Part shown: one piece after another, positions 1 through 6,039 of the stretch | Numbering within the stretch: position 1 is the stretch's first letter | How the letters are laid out: every line of letters begins with the position of its first letter | Assembly (NCBI GenBank): GCA_030704765.1 | Contig: JAUYDD010000244.1 | Coordinates: 1 to 9,665 of the forward strand | Origin: Nanobdellota archaeon | GTDB lineage: Archaea; Nanobdellota; Nanobdellia; Pacearchaeales; GW2011-AR1 | Reading direction: 5' to 3' | DNA length: 9,665 nucleotides | Translations under genes and position numbers: made by a program | The notes under the pieces: model-generated | What the model saw: only the letters and a program-made list of their open reading frames with translations | What the model was told of the DNA's origin: nothing | Databases searched by the model: none

Positions 1-140
1 AATTTCCGAATCAGAAAAATCGCCGATCAAACTCATCCTTCAGGATGGAGTAGGCGATTACTTCAAAATCTCTAAAAGATTTTGAATGTTCCAAAAAATC
101 TTATGAAAGATTTTTTTGATTTCAGGAAATTTTTTTGATA
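1..140 (+). ncRNA. Structured element D (5' end may lie outside the window)
   Basis: A chain of hairpins is visible. Bases 18-24 pair with 53-59, enclosing 34-38/43-47 with loop TTCA. Then 64-71 pairs with 77-84, and 92-102 with 107-118 (one bulged T). Bases 1-7 (AATTTCC) pair with 125-131 (GGAAATT) and may close the whole domain. It ends in TTTTGATA (133-140), the same tail found on the minus strand at the end of elements A (299-430) and B (6905-7036), and the linker AATGTTC (85-91) resembles their GAGCATCC linker. I infer a plus-strand member of the same family, probably cut by the window edge. No protein is encoded. Membership is less certain than for A and B because the 5' domain is not in view. 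Confidence 0.42.
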
Positions 141-163
141 AAATATATACTCTGAATTATAGT

Positions 164-258
164 AAATGAAATTAATAAACTGACATTTTTATTTCATTTC
201 CTCCTATGAGAATTCTAAATAGTAAAGGAATAAATTTATCCGAAAATTTATTTCCTTT
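164..258. repeat. Two intergenic inverted repeats
   Basis: Bases 164-172 (AAATGAAAT) pair perfectly with 191-199. A second, stronger hairpin pairs 224-237 with 244-258 (14 bp, one bulged T, 6-nt loop). They fill the gap between structured elements D and A. There is no coding potential and no clear U-tract, so terminator function is only possible. I see nothing else in 141-298. Confidence 0.55.
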
Positions 259-298
259 CCCATAATAAGATATTTAAATAAAGATTCATTTGCTCTGA

Positions 299-430
299 TA
301 TCAAAAAAACAATGGGCCACCCACACTTAAAGGTGTGGGTTTGTGATAGGCACTTGTTTTTAGGATGCTCCGAAACTGAACCAAATTATCTACTGCATCA
401 TGAATGATGCAGTTTTCAGTTTCGGACATA
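299..430 (-). ncRNA. Structured element A, overlapping the 3' end of dtdA
   Basis: Read on the minus strand: ATGTC, stem P1 (415-424 with 371-380, 10 bp), a small internal hairpin P2 (393-399/406-412), linker GAGCATCC (363-370), then P3 (354-361/305-312), P4 (349-351/316-318) and P5 (333-340/319-326, 6-nt loop), ending in TTTTGATA. Element B (6905-7036) has the same order, linkers and loop sizes but different stem sequences that still pair, which is the hallmark of conserved RNA (or single-stranded DNA) structure. The dtdA stop codon (416-418) lies inside P1, so the element begins within the dtdA coding end, on the same strand. Function unknown; it could be a 3'-UTR element, a small RNA or a palindrome-type mobile element. 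Confidence 0.6.
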
Positions 431-1222
431 AGAAAAATTAAGTTTTTTTAACATATTTAGTATATTTGCCCTTTCTTCTGATTTATAAGCTTTCCAATCT
501 ATCAAGACTTCTTTTATCCTCTCAATTGTCTTTTGCTCTGCTTCTATAAACATATTTTCAGTTATAGGAGATGCGTAACTTGCAATCACATGACCTATTG
601 CGTATTCTGATTTTAATTGTATCTTATTGAAATTAGGGCAATAATGAGGGCCGCCAATTGCTATTGCAGATAACCAATCAGAGCTTGATATGTAATTTGG
701 ATAATCCTGGAGGGTATTTATCACTTTCGCTATTACAGTTGTTGCATTCCTATCATTCCAGTTTATTTCATTAGAGCCCACTTCAATAAAACAGCAAGGT
801 ATATTTATATGAGGACCATGATGCGTAGCTTCCATTGTCACATTATAATCTTCAGAAAGTTCTTTATCCTGTTTTGATTTTTCTGCAATTTCATTCAATC
901 TAATGAAAAGATATTTCAATACAAACGCAGATGTAGGGCAGACTATTCCAGGTTTTCCACCAAGGTCTGCATTCCTCCAATTACCTGGTGCATGAAGACA
1001 TAATGAAGGAAAATTCTTTTCAGACCTATGGGTTGATGCAATGATTACAAAATCAATATTCCTTAATTCAGGATATTTTTTTTCATTAATATCATCTGCA
1101 TAAATTCCATCCTTATCAAGTTCAATAATAGGTATCTGAGGAGCATAAGCTATTTTTTTGAAATCCTCTGCAATATTTTTTCCTGCTATATTATATTTTC
1201 CGTATACTAAAGCGAAGCGCAT
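416..1222 (-). CDS. dtdA: D-aminoacyl-tRNA deacylase, archaeal DtdA (GEK1) type
   Basis: 268 residues, close to the usual family length. The family is a zinc-dependent cytosolic enzyme that hydrolyses D-amino acids (for example D-Tyr) from mischarged tRNA. Family signatures are visible: a HRSE..P.L..H.PGNW block (about residues 66-84), THHGPH with the following IPCCFIEVGS (about 133-152), and GGPHYCPNF (about 190-198), which corresponds to the GGxHY.P.F motif. The ATG at 1220-1222 is chosen because a TATA-like box is centred about 24 nt upstream and the protein begins MRFALVYG with no missing N-terminus. Monocistronic on the minus strand; the next upstream gene (1356-1643) has its own box. 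The last codons and the stop lie inside structured element A, so the natural C-terminus may have been replaced by the element. Confidence 0.93.
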   Translation of the reverse strand: MRFALVYGKYNIAGKNIAEDFKKIAYAPQIPIIELDKDGIYADDINEKKYPELRNIDFVIIASTHRSEKNFPSLCLHAPGNWRNADLGGKPGIVCPTSAFVLKYLFIRLNEIAEKSKQDKELSEDYNVTMEATHHGPHINIPCCFIEVGSNEINWNDRNATTVIAKVINTLQDYPNYISSSDWLSAIAIGGPHYCPNFNKIQLKSEYAIGHVIASYASPITENMFIEAEQKTIERIKEVLIDWKAYKSEERANILNMLKKLNFSYVRN

Positions 1223-1240
1223 GTTAGTTATTTAAGAATC

Positions 1241-1250
1241 TAATATAATT
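1241..1250 (-). promoter_or_regulatory. TATA-like box of dtdA
   Basis: Minus-strand AATTATATTA is centred about 24 nt before the ATG at 1222. No Shine-Dalgarno sequence lies between, consistent with a leaderless transcript. Confidence 0.5.
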
Positions 1251-1286
1251 AAGGTTTTTGGTTAAAGGAAATAAATAGAATTAATC

Positions 1287-1351
1287 AAAACTGCTAGCTA
1301 TTTGGTGTAAAAGAAGAGATTAAAAAACATCCAAATTAAAAGAGCAGTTTT
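1287..1351. repeat. Nested inverted repeat (element E) between dtdA and the 1356 gene
   Basis: Bases 1287-1295 (AAAACTGCT) pair perfectly with 1343-1351, and inside it 1300-1305 (ATTTGG) pairs with 1331-1336. On the minus strand it sits just downstream of the 1356-1643 gene and ends AGCAGTTTTGAT, resembling the TTTTGATA tail of the A-D family. Its interior also carries TTTTACACC, similar to the TTTACAC core seen elsewhere in the window. It could be a reduced family member or the 3' end structure of the neighbouring gene. Confidence 0.45.
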
Positions 1352-1355
1352 TTCT

Positions 1356-1643
1356 TTAAAGAATATTAGAAAATTCAACTCTCCGATATTCTTGAATATC
1401 TGAAATAGGTATTCTTTTTTTTCGTGTGTGATAATCAGTCGGTGGAGATGTTACAATATTTTTAACATAAGGTCCAATTTCTAATTCTCCCCCTATCAAT
1501 GAATATGGAATTCCCAATTCTGTTCTTGTTTGTTCATCTTCACGATATGAAACTAAAATTCCACAAAAAGAAGCACCTTTGTCCAATGTATCCGCAAATA
1601 CCTCATTTAATTCTTCTTCTGTTACTTGAGTTTGAAGTCCCAT
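1356..1643 (-). CDS. Small hypothetical protein
   Basis: 95 residues, family not recognised. It is soluble, with no signal peptide or membrane segment. It begins MGLQTQVTEEELNEVF, with an acidic helix-like N-terminus, followed by a likely beta-rich part (GILVSYRED, YSLIGGELEIGPYV) and a basic patch HTRKKR near residue 73. The start is the ATG at 1641-1643, with a TATA-like box centred about 25 nt upstream and no other candidate, so I accept it as a real gene. It is expressed alone on the minus strand between the tRNA-half repeat at 1691-1781 and element E. No functional inference is justified. Confidence 0.62.
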   Translation of the reverse strand: MGLQTQVTEEELNEVFADTLDKGASFCGILVSYREDEQTRTELGIPYSLIGGELEIGPYVKNIVTSPPTDYHTRKKRIPISDIQEYRRVEFSNIL

Positions 1644-1663
1644 TTTTATTTCAATGTTAATTG

Positions 1664-1672
1664 ATTTATAAG
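1664..1672 (-). promoter_or_regulatory. TATA-like box of the 1356-1643 gene
   Basis: Minus-strand CTTATAAAT is centred about 25 nt before the start codon at 1643, the same spacing as the other promoters in the window. Confidence 0.5.
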
Positions 1673-1690
1673 CATTATTGCATTTAGTCA

Positions 1691-1781
1691 GTTATATTGG
1701 CGATAACAGAATCAATACTCTCGAATACTCGGTGTAAACTAATATATCCTTTAGGATATACTTTGTAAAAAGTAAACTTTT
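1691..1781 (-). repeat. 91-bp direct repeat S1: tRNA-Val 3'-half remnant plus palindromic hairpin
   Basis: It matches 7114-7204 with a single mismatch (G at 1723, T at 7146), in the same orientation. Read on the minus strand it has three parts: a T-rich segment containing GTTTAC; a hairpin (TATATCC at 1743-1749 pairing with 1754-1760, loop TTTA); then TTTACAC, followed by a degenerate 3' half of tRNA-Val ending at 1698 in ATCGCCA. Against the complete tRNA-Val (4770-4840) it keeps the anticodon loop TTTACAC, ATTC in the variable region and the acceptor strand ATCGCC, but the T-loop has an extra base and the tRNA 5' half is replaced by the hairpin. It is not a working tRNA. It looks like an attachment-site or cassette-boundary sequence. 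Confidence 0.75.
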
Positions 1782-1843
1782 TGTTGAGATGATTCGGTTG
1801 GAACTAGATGTTTTAATTCTTTTTTTGGAATAAATAAGATAAA

Positions 1844-2533
1844 TCACAAACTATCCCACAGTAGGTCAAACATCATCTTATGAGTTTCATAGAAGTTTTT
1901 TTCATTAATCAAAATTCCTATTGGTTCTTTATCTTCTAAAGAAACCATTGCAATTTTTCCATCATACAACCATGTTGCAGTCTTAATTTTTTTATTAATT
2001 AATTTATAGGGCGCAGTTTTATCAAATGGCTGAGTTTCGCTAATAATTCTTACTTTAATATTCTTTTTCTTTCTTCGGTTAACAAAATGAGGAAAATAAT
2101 ATTCAAATAATTTGAGTAACTGTTCTTTTGAGGCGATACAAGAAAATGATTTTGATTCTTGAAGAATATTTTCAAAAATAGATTTAATACCCTCTTTTCC
2201 AGTATAAACTTCTACATTTGGCCTAGTCACAACACTAGCTGAAAGAGAATTAAGTTCGGGTAAGATTTTTTCTATTAAAATTTCTCTTTCTTTAATTATC
2301 TCAATTAATTTATTCGGTTGAGCTGCTTGATAGAATTTTTTTCCTGATTGAATAGTATAACTAACAAATCCTTTTTGTTCAAGTGATTTAAGTAAATCAT
2401 AGGCTGAAGTTCTATTCAATCCTGCAAAATTAGCAATTTTTTGAACTAAATTACTGCCTAATTGAAGGCTGGCTAAATAAATCTTAATTTCTTTATCGCT
2501 TAGTCCTAATGATTTTAGTATTTCTTCTTTCAT
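1844..2533 (-). CDS. TrmB-family transcriptional regulator
   Basis: 229 residues. The N-terminal winged helix-turn-helix (about residues 5-70, LSDKEIKIYLASLQLG, then KIANFAGLNRTSAYDLLKSLEQKGFV) is typical of TrmB. A coiled linker follows (LIEIIKEREILIEKILPEL), then the C-terminal effector domain beginning EVYTGKEGIKSIFENIL. Family members are DNA-binding repressors or activators, often sensing small metabolites. The ATG at 2531-2533 is preferred over an upstream in-frame ATG at 2587: the protein then starts at the conserved helix and a TATA-like box lies about 26 nt upstream. It is divergent from the radical SAM/LeuA-like pair across an 87-bp gap and is probably their local regulator and its own. 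The effector is unknown. Confidence 0.9.
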   Translation of the reverse strand: MKEEILKSLGLSDKEIKIYLASLQLGSNLVQKIANFAGLNRTSAYDLLKSLEQKGFVSYTIQSGKKFYQAAQPNKLIEIIKEREILIEKILPELNSLSASVVTRPNVEVYTGKEGIKSIFENILQESKSFSCIASKEQLLKLFEYYFPHFVNRRKKKNIKVRIISETQPFDKTAPYKLINKKIKTATWLYDGKIAMVSLEDKEPIGILINEKNFYETHKMMFDLLWDSL

Positions 2534-2553
2534 AACTATTGTTAATATGTTAT

Positions 2554-2563
2554 AGTATATAAA
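2554..2563 (-). promoter_or_regulatory. TATA-like box of the TrmB-family gene
   Basis: Minus-strand ATTTATATAC is centred about 26 nt before the ATG at 2533. It overlaps an ATAGTAT half-site (2552-2558) that recurs on the radical SAM side, so binding there could block this promoter. Confidence 0.5.
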
Positions 2564-2590
2564 TCTGTCGTTTTTATTCCACAACATAAT

Positions 2591-2599
2591 TAAATATAC
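2591..2599 (+). promoter_or_regulatory. TATA-like box of the radical SAM gene
   Basis: TAAATATAC is centred about 26 nt before the ATG at 2621, with no ribosome binding site between. This supports ATG 2621 over an in-frame TTG at 2603, which lies too close to the box. Confidence 0.5.
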
Positions 2600-2622
2600 T
2601 ATTTGTTATCACTATATAGTAT
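2596..2622. promoter_or_regulatory. Candidate operator of the divergent TrmB/radical SAM promoters
   Basis: ATACTAT (2596-2602) and ATAGTAT (2616-2622) form a perfect inverted repeat with a 13-nt spacer, spanning the start site and first codon of the radical SAM gene. A third half-site, ATAGTAT (2552-2558), lies in the opposite promoter, and a 10-bp perfect palindrome ACTATATAGT (2611-2620) lies inside. The position fits repression by the neighbouring TrmB-like protein. This is inference; AT-rich sequence produces such repeats easily. Confidence 0.4.
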
Positions 2623-3631
2623 GGAAAAAGATATTAAATTAGTCTTAAGAGGAACAGCATCTTTTTATGAACAAACAAATAGAGAAACTACTCAAAGTTT
2701 GGAGAATGGGAATCTGGTTTTTCTAAATATGCCTCTACCGGTTAAATGTAATTATAAATGCCCAAAATGTTTCTCAGGAGGATCAGATATTTATCAACAA
2801 CAATTGTCAAAAAGAGGCGATTTCGCAGAATTTGATTCAGATTTACGAAAAAGATTAATTACTGAAGCAAAGGGGCTTGGAGCAAAAACACTTGTAATTG
2901 GAGGTGCAGGTGAACCATTAATGTTTCAAGGATTAGAGGATATTTTAGATGTAACTGATTCAAATAAAATGCATACAATTATTTTTACTAATGGTTCATT
3001 ACTTTCAAAACAAAGGGCTGAAGATTATTTTTCAAGAGGAGTTTCTCTCGTTTTTAGTTTTGATAGCATTTCTCCTGAACATTATAACATAGTTACGGGC
3101 ACAAAAGGAAACTATGGAGAGATTAGAAAAAATCTAGAGGGGGCATTAGAGTTATCTGAAAAGTATTCTTCTGAACAAAATGGTTTTAAAGTAGTGCCTT
3201 TAGCCGTCAATACTAACGTAACATTACTAACTTATAATCCCAAGGAAGAAATAGACGAAATCAAGTCTATTCAAAACTTAATTGGGGATAGGGCTACACA
3301 TTTTGTATCTTGCATAACACCTACTGGAAATGCTGTAATTAATTGGAAACGACTTGTTGGAACAGCTAATTTTTCTCCAAATCCCGTATTAAAAGAAGCC
3401 GAAAAAATTTATTCAAGAGGTCATGGGGGAAGTTCTAGAAAGAAAAATGGGCAATGTGCATATATACATAATGGGATTACAGCCTATGAAGGTTATTACA
3501 TGATGTGCCCAAATGTTGGATTAGAAGTTGATTTTGGGCGATACCCTAATATTCCTATTTCTGAATATTTTGAAGCAAAGAAAAGACTATTGCAAAGTAA
3601 AGGTAATCCCTTATGTGCAACGAAGAGATAA
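2621..3631 (+). CDS. Radical SAM protein with a SPASM/twitch-like C-terminal cysteine set
   Basis: 336 residues. The CNYKCPKC motif (Cys43, Cys47, Cys50) is the canonical CX3CX2C ligand set for the [4Fe-4S] cluster that cleaves S-adenosylmethionine, and GGAGEP (94-99) is the SAM-amino-group motif. The TIM-barrel strands follow (IIFTNGSLLS, LVFSFDSIS). The C-terminus has Cys279, Cys296 (YYMMCPN) and Cys332 (NPLCATKR), like an auxiliary cluster domain, but it stops right after Cys332, where relatives usually have another cysteine two or three residues on. The substrate is unknown. The stop at 3629-3631 is 1 nt before the next gene's ATG, so the two are surely one operon, divergent from a TrmB-family regulator. 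No precursor peptide is visible nearby. Confidence 0.88.
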   Translation: MEKDIKLVLRGTASFYEQTNRETTQSLENGNLVFLNMPLPVKCNYKCPKCFSGGSDIYQQQLSKRGDFAEFDSDLRKRLITEAKGLGAKTLVIGGAGEPLMFQGLEDILDVTDSNKMHTIIFTNGSLLSKQRAEDYFSRGVSLVFSFDSISPEHYNIVTGTKGNYGEIRKNLEGALELSEKYSSEQNGFKVVPLAVNTNVTLLTYNPKEEIDEIKSIQNLIGDRATHFVSCITPTGNAVINWKRLVGTANFSPNPVLKEAEKIYSRGHGGSSRKKNGQCAYIHNGITAYEGYYMMCPNVGLEVDFGRYPNIPISEYFEAKKRLLQSKGNPLCATKR

Positions 3632-3632
3632 A

Positions 3633-4664
3633 ATGAGAAAGATTTCTATTTTTGATACAACCCTCAGGGATGGTGAACAAGCACCAGGAAACACTTTGTC
3701 ACCAGAGAATAAATTAGAAATAGCTCTTGGATTAGAAAGATTAGGAGTAGATACAATTGAAGCGGGTTTTCCAGCTTCATCAAGAGAGGATTACAAAGCA
3801 GTAGAATTAGTTTCTCAAAATGTAAAAAACTCTTATGTATGTGCTTTAGCAAGAGCGAAGAGAGAGGATATTAAAAAAGCCATAAAATCGCTAAAATCCG
3901 CAAAAAAGAAAAGATTACATATATTTTTAGCAACTTCAGACTTACATCTGAAAAGTAAACTTAAACTTTCAAGAGACGAAGCGCTAAAATTAATTAGTAG
4001 AGAAATAAATTATGCAAAAAAGTATATCTCAGATATAACTTTTGGTTTAGAAGATGCCACAAGGTCTGATCCTAATTTTCTTGAACAGGTTATTGATACA
4101 GCAATTAGGGCTGGTGCAAATGCAATAACAATTGCTGATACAATAGGATATTGTATACCTAAAGAATATGGAAAATTAATAAGAAGAATTGTTAATCTTT
4201 ATGGAAATAAAATTACGATAAGTACACATTGCCATAATGATTTGGGTTTAGCTACTGCAAATACTTTGGCTGGTGTAGAAAATGGTGCAAATGAAATTCA
4301 AGTAACAATGAATGGCATTGGGGAAAGAGGGGGCAATACGGCTCTTGAAGAAGTTGTGATGGGTTTATATGTCAAAAGAGATTATTATGGGTGCGAGACA
4401 GGATTGAATATCAGAAAAATCTTTGATGTTAGTAAGTTAGTTTATAAAAAATTGAGAAGAAAAGCTTCAAGTAATAAACCTATTGTTGGAAAGAATGCTT
4501 TTAATCATGAAGCAGGGGTCCATCAAGATGGAATTCAAAAAAATCCTGAAACATACGAATTATTTCCTCCTGAATTAATAGGAAGAAAAAGAAAATTTAC
4601 ATATGGGATACACTCTGGAAGAGATGCTTGTATGAAACATGGAATTAAGAAAAATTTAGTTTAA
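3633..4664 (+). CDS. 2-isopropylmalate / homocitrate / citramalate synthase-like protein, C-terminally short
   Basis: 343 residues of the DRE-TIM metallolyase family, which condenses acetyl-CoA with a 2-oxoacid. Visible motifs: FDTTLRDGEQAPG at the start (catalytic Arg and metal-binding Asp), THCHNDLGLA (metal-binding HxH, about residues 198-201), NGIGERGGN (about 226-234), and the subdomain motif HEAGVHQDG (about 291-299). It ends just after GIHSGRDACMKHG, the HSGR motif of the linker region, so most of subdomain II and the whole leucine-binding regulatory domain are absent. The stop codon directly abuts a tRNA-Val 3'-half fragment (4665), so the gene may have been clipped by that insertion. 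The 2-oxoacid is not predictable. The ATG at 3633 is chosen because it starts the family N-terminus; it is cotranscribed with the radical SAM gene. Confidence 0.87.
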   Translation: MRKISIFDTTLRDGEQAPGNTLSPENKLEIALGLERLGVDTIEAGFPASSREDYKAVELVSQNVKNSYVCALARAKREDIKKAIKSLKSAKKKRLHIFLATSDLHLKSKLKLSRDEALKLISREINYAKKYISDITFGLEDATRSDPNFLEQVIDTAIRAGANAITIADTIGYCIPKEYGKLIRRIVNLYGNKITISTHCHNDLGLATANTLAGVENGANEIQVTMNGIGERGGNTALEEVVMGLYVKRDYYGCETGLNIRKIFDVSKLVYKKLRRKASSNKPIVGKNAFNHEAGVHQDGIQKNPETYELFPPELIGRKRKFTYGIHSGRDACMKHGIKKNLV

Positions 4665-4731
4665 TGGGCGATACCAGAATCAAACTGGTGAATAATCCGT
4701 GTAAACAAAATGGATGAAAACATCCATTTTG
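4665..4731 (-). pseudogene. tRNA-Val 3'-half fragment (S4) with adjoining 11-bp hairpin
   Basis: On the minus strand, 4705-4665 reproduces the anticodon loop TTTACAC, variable region ATTC, a well-paired T-arm (ACCAG/CTGGT) and the acceptor strand ATCGCCC plus discriminator A of the complete tRNA-Val that lies 105 bp away in the same orientation. C56 of the T-loop is T here. Where the tRNA 5' half should be there is instead a perfect hairpin, 4706-4716 pairing with 4721-4731 (loop AAAA). The fragment begins one base after the LeuA-like stop codon, and similarity to the complete copy extends a few bases past the tRNA end into that stop. It is not a functional tRNA on its own. Confidence 0.72.
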
Positions 4732-4769
4732 GTTAAAAACACCCTACTCCAATATATATGTTGTTTAAA

Positions 4770-4840
4770 TGGGCGATATCAGAATTGAACTGGTGAATTC
4801 TCCGTGTAAAGGAGACAGTTTGCCACTAGCCTAACCGCCC
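4770..4840 (-). tRNA. tRNA-Val (anticodon UAC)
   Basis: 71 nt including discriminator A; CCA is not encoded. Acceptor GGGCGGT pairs with ATCGCCC (one G-U). The anticodon stem TCTCC/GGAGA is perfect, with loop TTTACAC giving T33, anticodon TAC and A37. The T-loop is TTCAATT, and the variable region is 4 nt. The D-arm is short (GGCT, loop AGTGGCA, AACT) and has a C-A mismatch; the T-stem ACCAG/CTGAT has another C-A mismatch. The gene may therefore be functional but divergent, or decaying. Degenerate copies of its 3' half occur at 4665, 1698 and 7121, all on the same strand, which points to this gene or a homologue as the original attachment target. Confidence 0.72.
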
Positions 4841-4889
4841 TTGCGTCTTATCTTTGGGTCCTTCGTTCTAATGGTAAACTAAGCATCAT

Positions 4890-4927
4890 TTAGAAAGTAT
4901 ATCCTTTAGGATATACTTTGTGTAAAC
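4890..4927 (+). repeat. Palindromic site T1 with GTGTAAAC core
   Basis: An 11-bp perfect stem (4894-4904 with 4909-4919, loop TTTA) is followed directly by GTGTAAAC (4920-4927), the complement of the tRNA-Val anticodon-loop sequence. The hairpin is shared with S1, S5 and T2, but no tRNA 3' half is attached. The segment TTAGAAAG plus hairpin (4890-4915) recurs inverted at 6054-6079, so the phosphoesterase gene lies between inverted copies. Role inferred: recombination site or 3'-end hairpin. Confidence 0.6.
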
Positions 4928-4981
4928 GAGCGTATACTATTTTTTACCTAGAAATTAAACACAATTGCTATGTGTGTCTTA

Positions 4982-5920
4982 TTATCTTCTAAATGTTCTT
5001 TTTATTAATCTACTAAATGCTGTGCAAGGGAGTTTAACTCTCTCTGCATCTGCAGGATTATCTAAATCAAATGTCAAAACCGCTAATTTGCTATCCCTGT
5101 TATGATTTCCAGCAGACATACACCAAGAATCTCCAATTTTTGTTTTATATTCTTTTGACATATCAACAGTTTCGTGAATATGCCCATGTAAGGTAAGGAA
5201 GGGTTGATATTTCTCAATGAAGTACCTTATCGCAAAACTTCCAACGTGTTTTCCATCTTTAGTTATGTCTAAGGGAGTATTGTTTGGGGGTGTGTGAAAA
5301 ATATATACACTATTTCTGGAATTAGAAATAAACAAAACACCCTCAAGGTCTTTCTGAATAGAGTCTGTTTTATCTTCCTCTCTGAATTGAATACCTTGCC
5401 ATCTTGCATTTTGTCTATCTCCTACGCTAACAATTCCTTGTAAATTATAACCTCTTTGGCGTTTAGCATATTCAACTACAACTTCTTCGGGAATATTTGT
5501 TAAATCATATTTTTCTCGGTCCTTAATTCTAAAAGGAGTTATAGGAACAACAGAGTATCCAACTATCTCTCTAAATCCACCGGGAAGCTTAATTCTTTTA
5601 CCATCTACATTCGTTAACAACTGTGGGTAAGTATTAAAAATATCATCATTAACCTTACAATCATCATTTCCCGGAATTACATATATTTGAGTTTCAGGAA
5701 GAACTTGTTTGATAGGTTTTAGTAATTCGGGCAATCTTTGAGTAAGAAACTTTCTTTGCATTACTATATAATCATCTCTGGCAAACCCGCTTCCATTTGG
5801 AGGAATATCTCCACCAATTATAGCGATACTTGGTTTAACTTCTAAGATACAGTCTACGAATGCTCTAAATTGAGCTTCATTTCCATGCATATCTGAAGTA
5901 TAAACTACTCTGTTTGTCAT
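4982..5920 (-). CDS. Calcineurin-like metallophosphoesterase
   Basis: 312 residues. The metal-ligand motifs of the family are in order: DMH (Asp10, His12), GGD (36-38), GNDD (84-87, in place of the commoner GNHD), His209 in FHTPP, and GHIH (246-249). It probably hydrolyses a phosphodiester or phosphomonoester with two metal ions in the cytosol; there is no signal peptide. An insert of about 100 residues separates GNDD from His209. The substrate cannot be told. The ATG at 5918-5920 has a TATA-like box about 26 nt upstream, so this is a single-gene unit. It is bracketed by copies of the palindrome (T1 downstream, T2 upstream in opposite orientation), as if carried as one cassette. Confidence 0.88.
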   Translation of the reverse strand: MTNRVVYTSDMHGNEAQFRAFVDCILEVKPSIAIIGGDIPPNGSGFARDDYIVMQRKFLTQRLPELLKPIKQVLPETQIYVIPGNDDCKVNDDIFNTYPQLLTNVDGKRIKLPGGFREIVGYSVVPITPFRIKDREKYDLTNIPEEVVVEYAKRQRGYNLQGIVSVGDRQNARWQGIQFREEDKTDSIQKDLEGVLFISNSRNSVYIFHTPPNNTPLDITKDGKHVGSFAIRYFIEKYQPFLTLHGHIHETVDMSKEYKTKIGDSWCMSAGNHNRDSKLAVLTFDLDNPADAERVKLPCTAFSRLIKRTFRR

Positions 5921-5942
5921 ATTTAAAATTAGTATTTTTCCT

Positions 5943-5950
5943 ATTTAAAT
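5943..5950 (-). promoter_or_regulatory. TATA-like box of the phosphoesterase gene
   Basis: The self-complementary ATTTAAAT is centred about 26 nt before the ATG at 5920; no Shine-Dalgarno is seen. Confidence 0.5.
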
Positions 5951-6039
5951 CTTTTTATAGATGTCATTTTATAGTAATTAATCTATCTTAAATTATATGA
6001 TAAAATGTGTTTAAAAGTTTGGTAAAAAAACATATCTAC

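Noticed and set aside
299..430. H/ACA guide RNA (ACA follows the P1 stem on the plus strand)
   Set aside because: The GACATAA flank is on the opposite strand to the orientation supported by element C and its host gene, no kink-turn is visible, and lower-stem lengths do not fit a guide pocket well.
3528..3632. N-terminal extension of the LeuA-like protein
   Set aside because: It overlaps the radical SAM gene in another frame; the family N-terminus starts at the ATG at 3633.
3664..3852. Minus-strand open frame of 62 codons opposite the LeuA-like gene
   Set aside because: It lies wholly antisense to strongly conserved LeuA coding sequence, has no promoter and no recognisable domain.
4665..4731. 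Split tRNA half that is joined in trans, as in Nanoarchaeum
   Set aside because: No matching 5' half with a complementary trailer is seen, the leader hairpins are self-complementary, and two of the 3' halves have defective T-arms; kept only as a remote idea.
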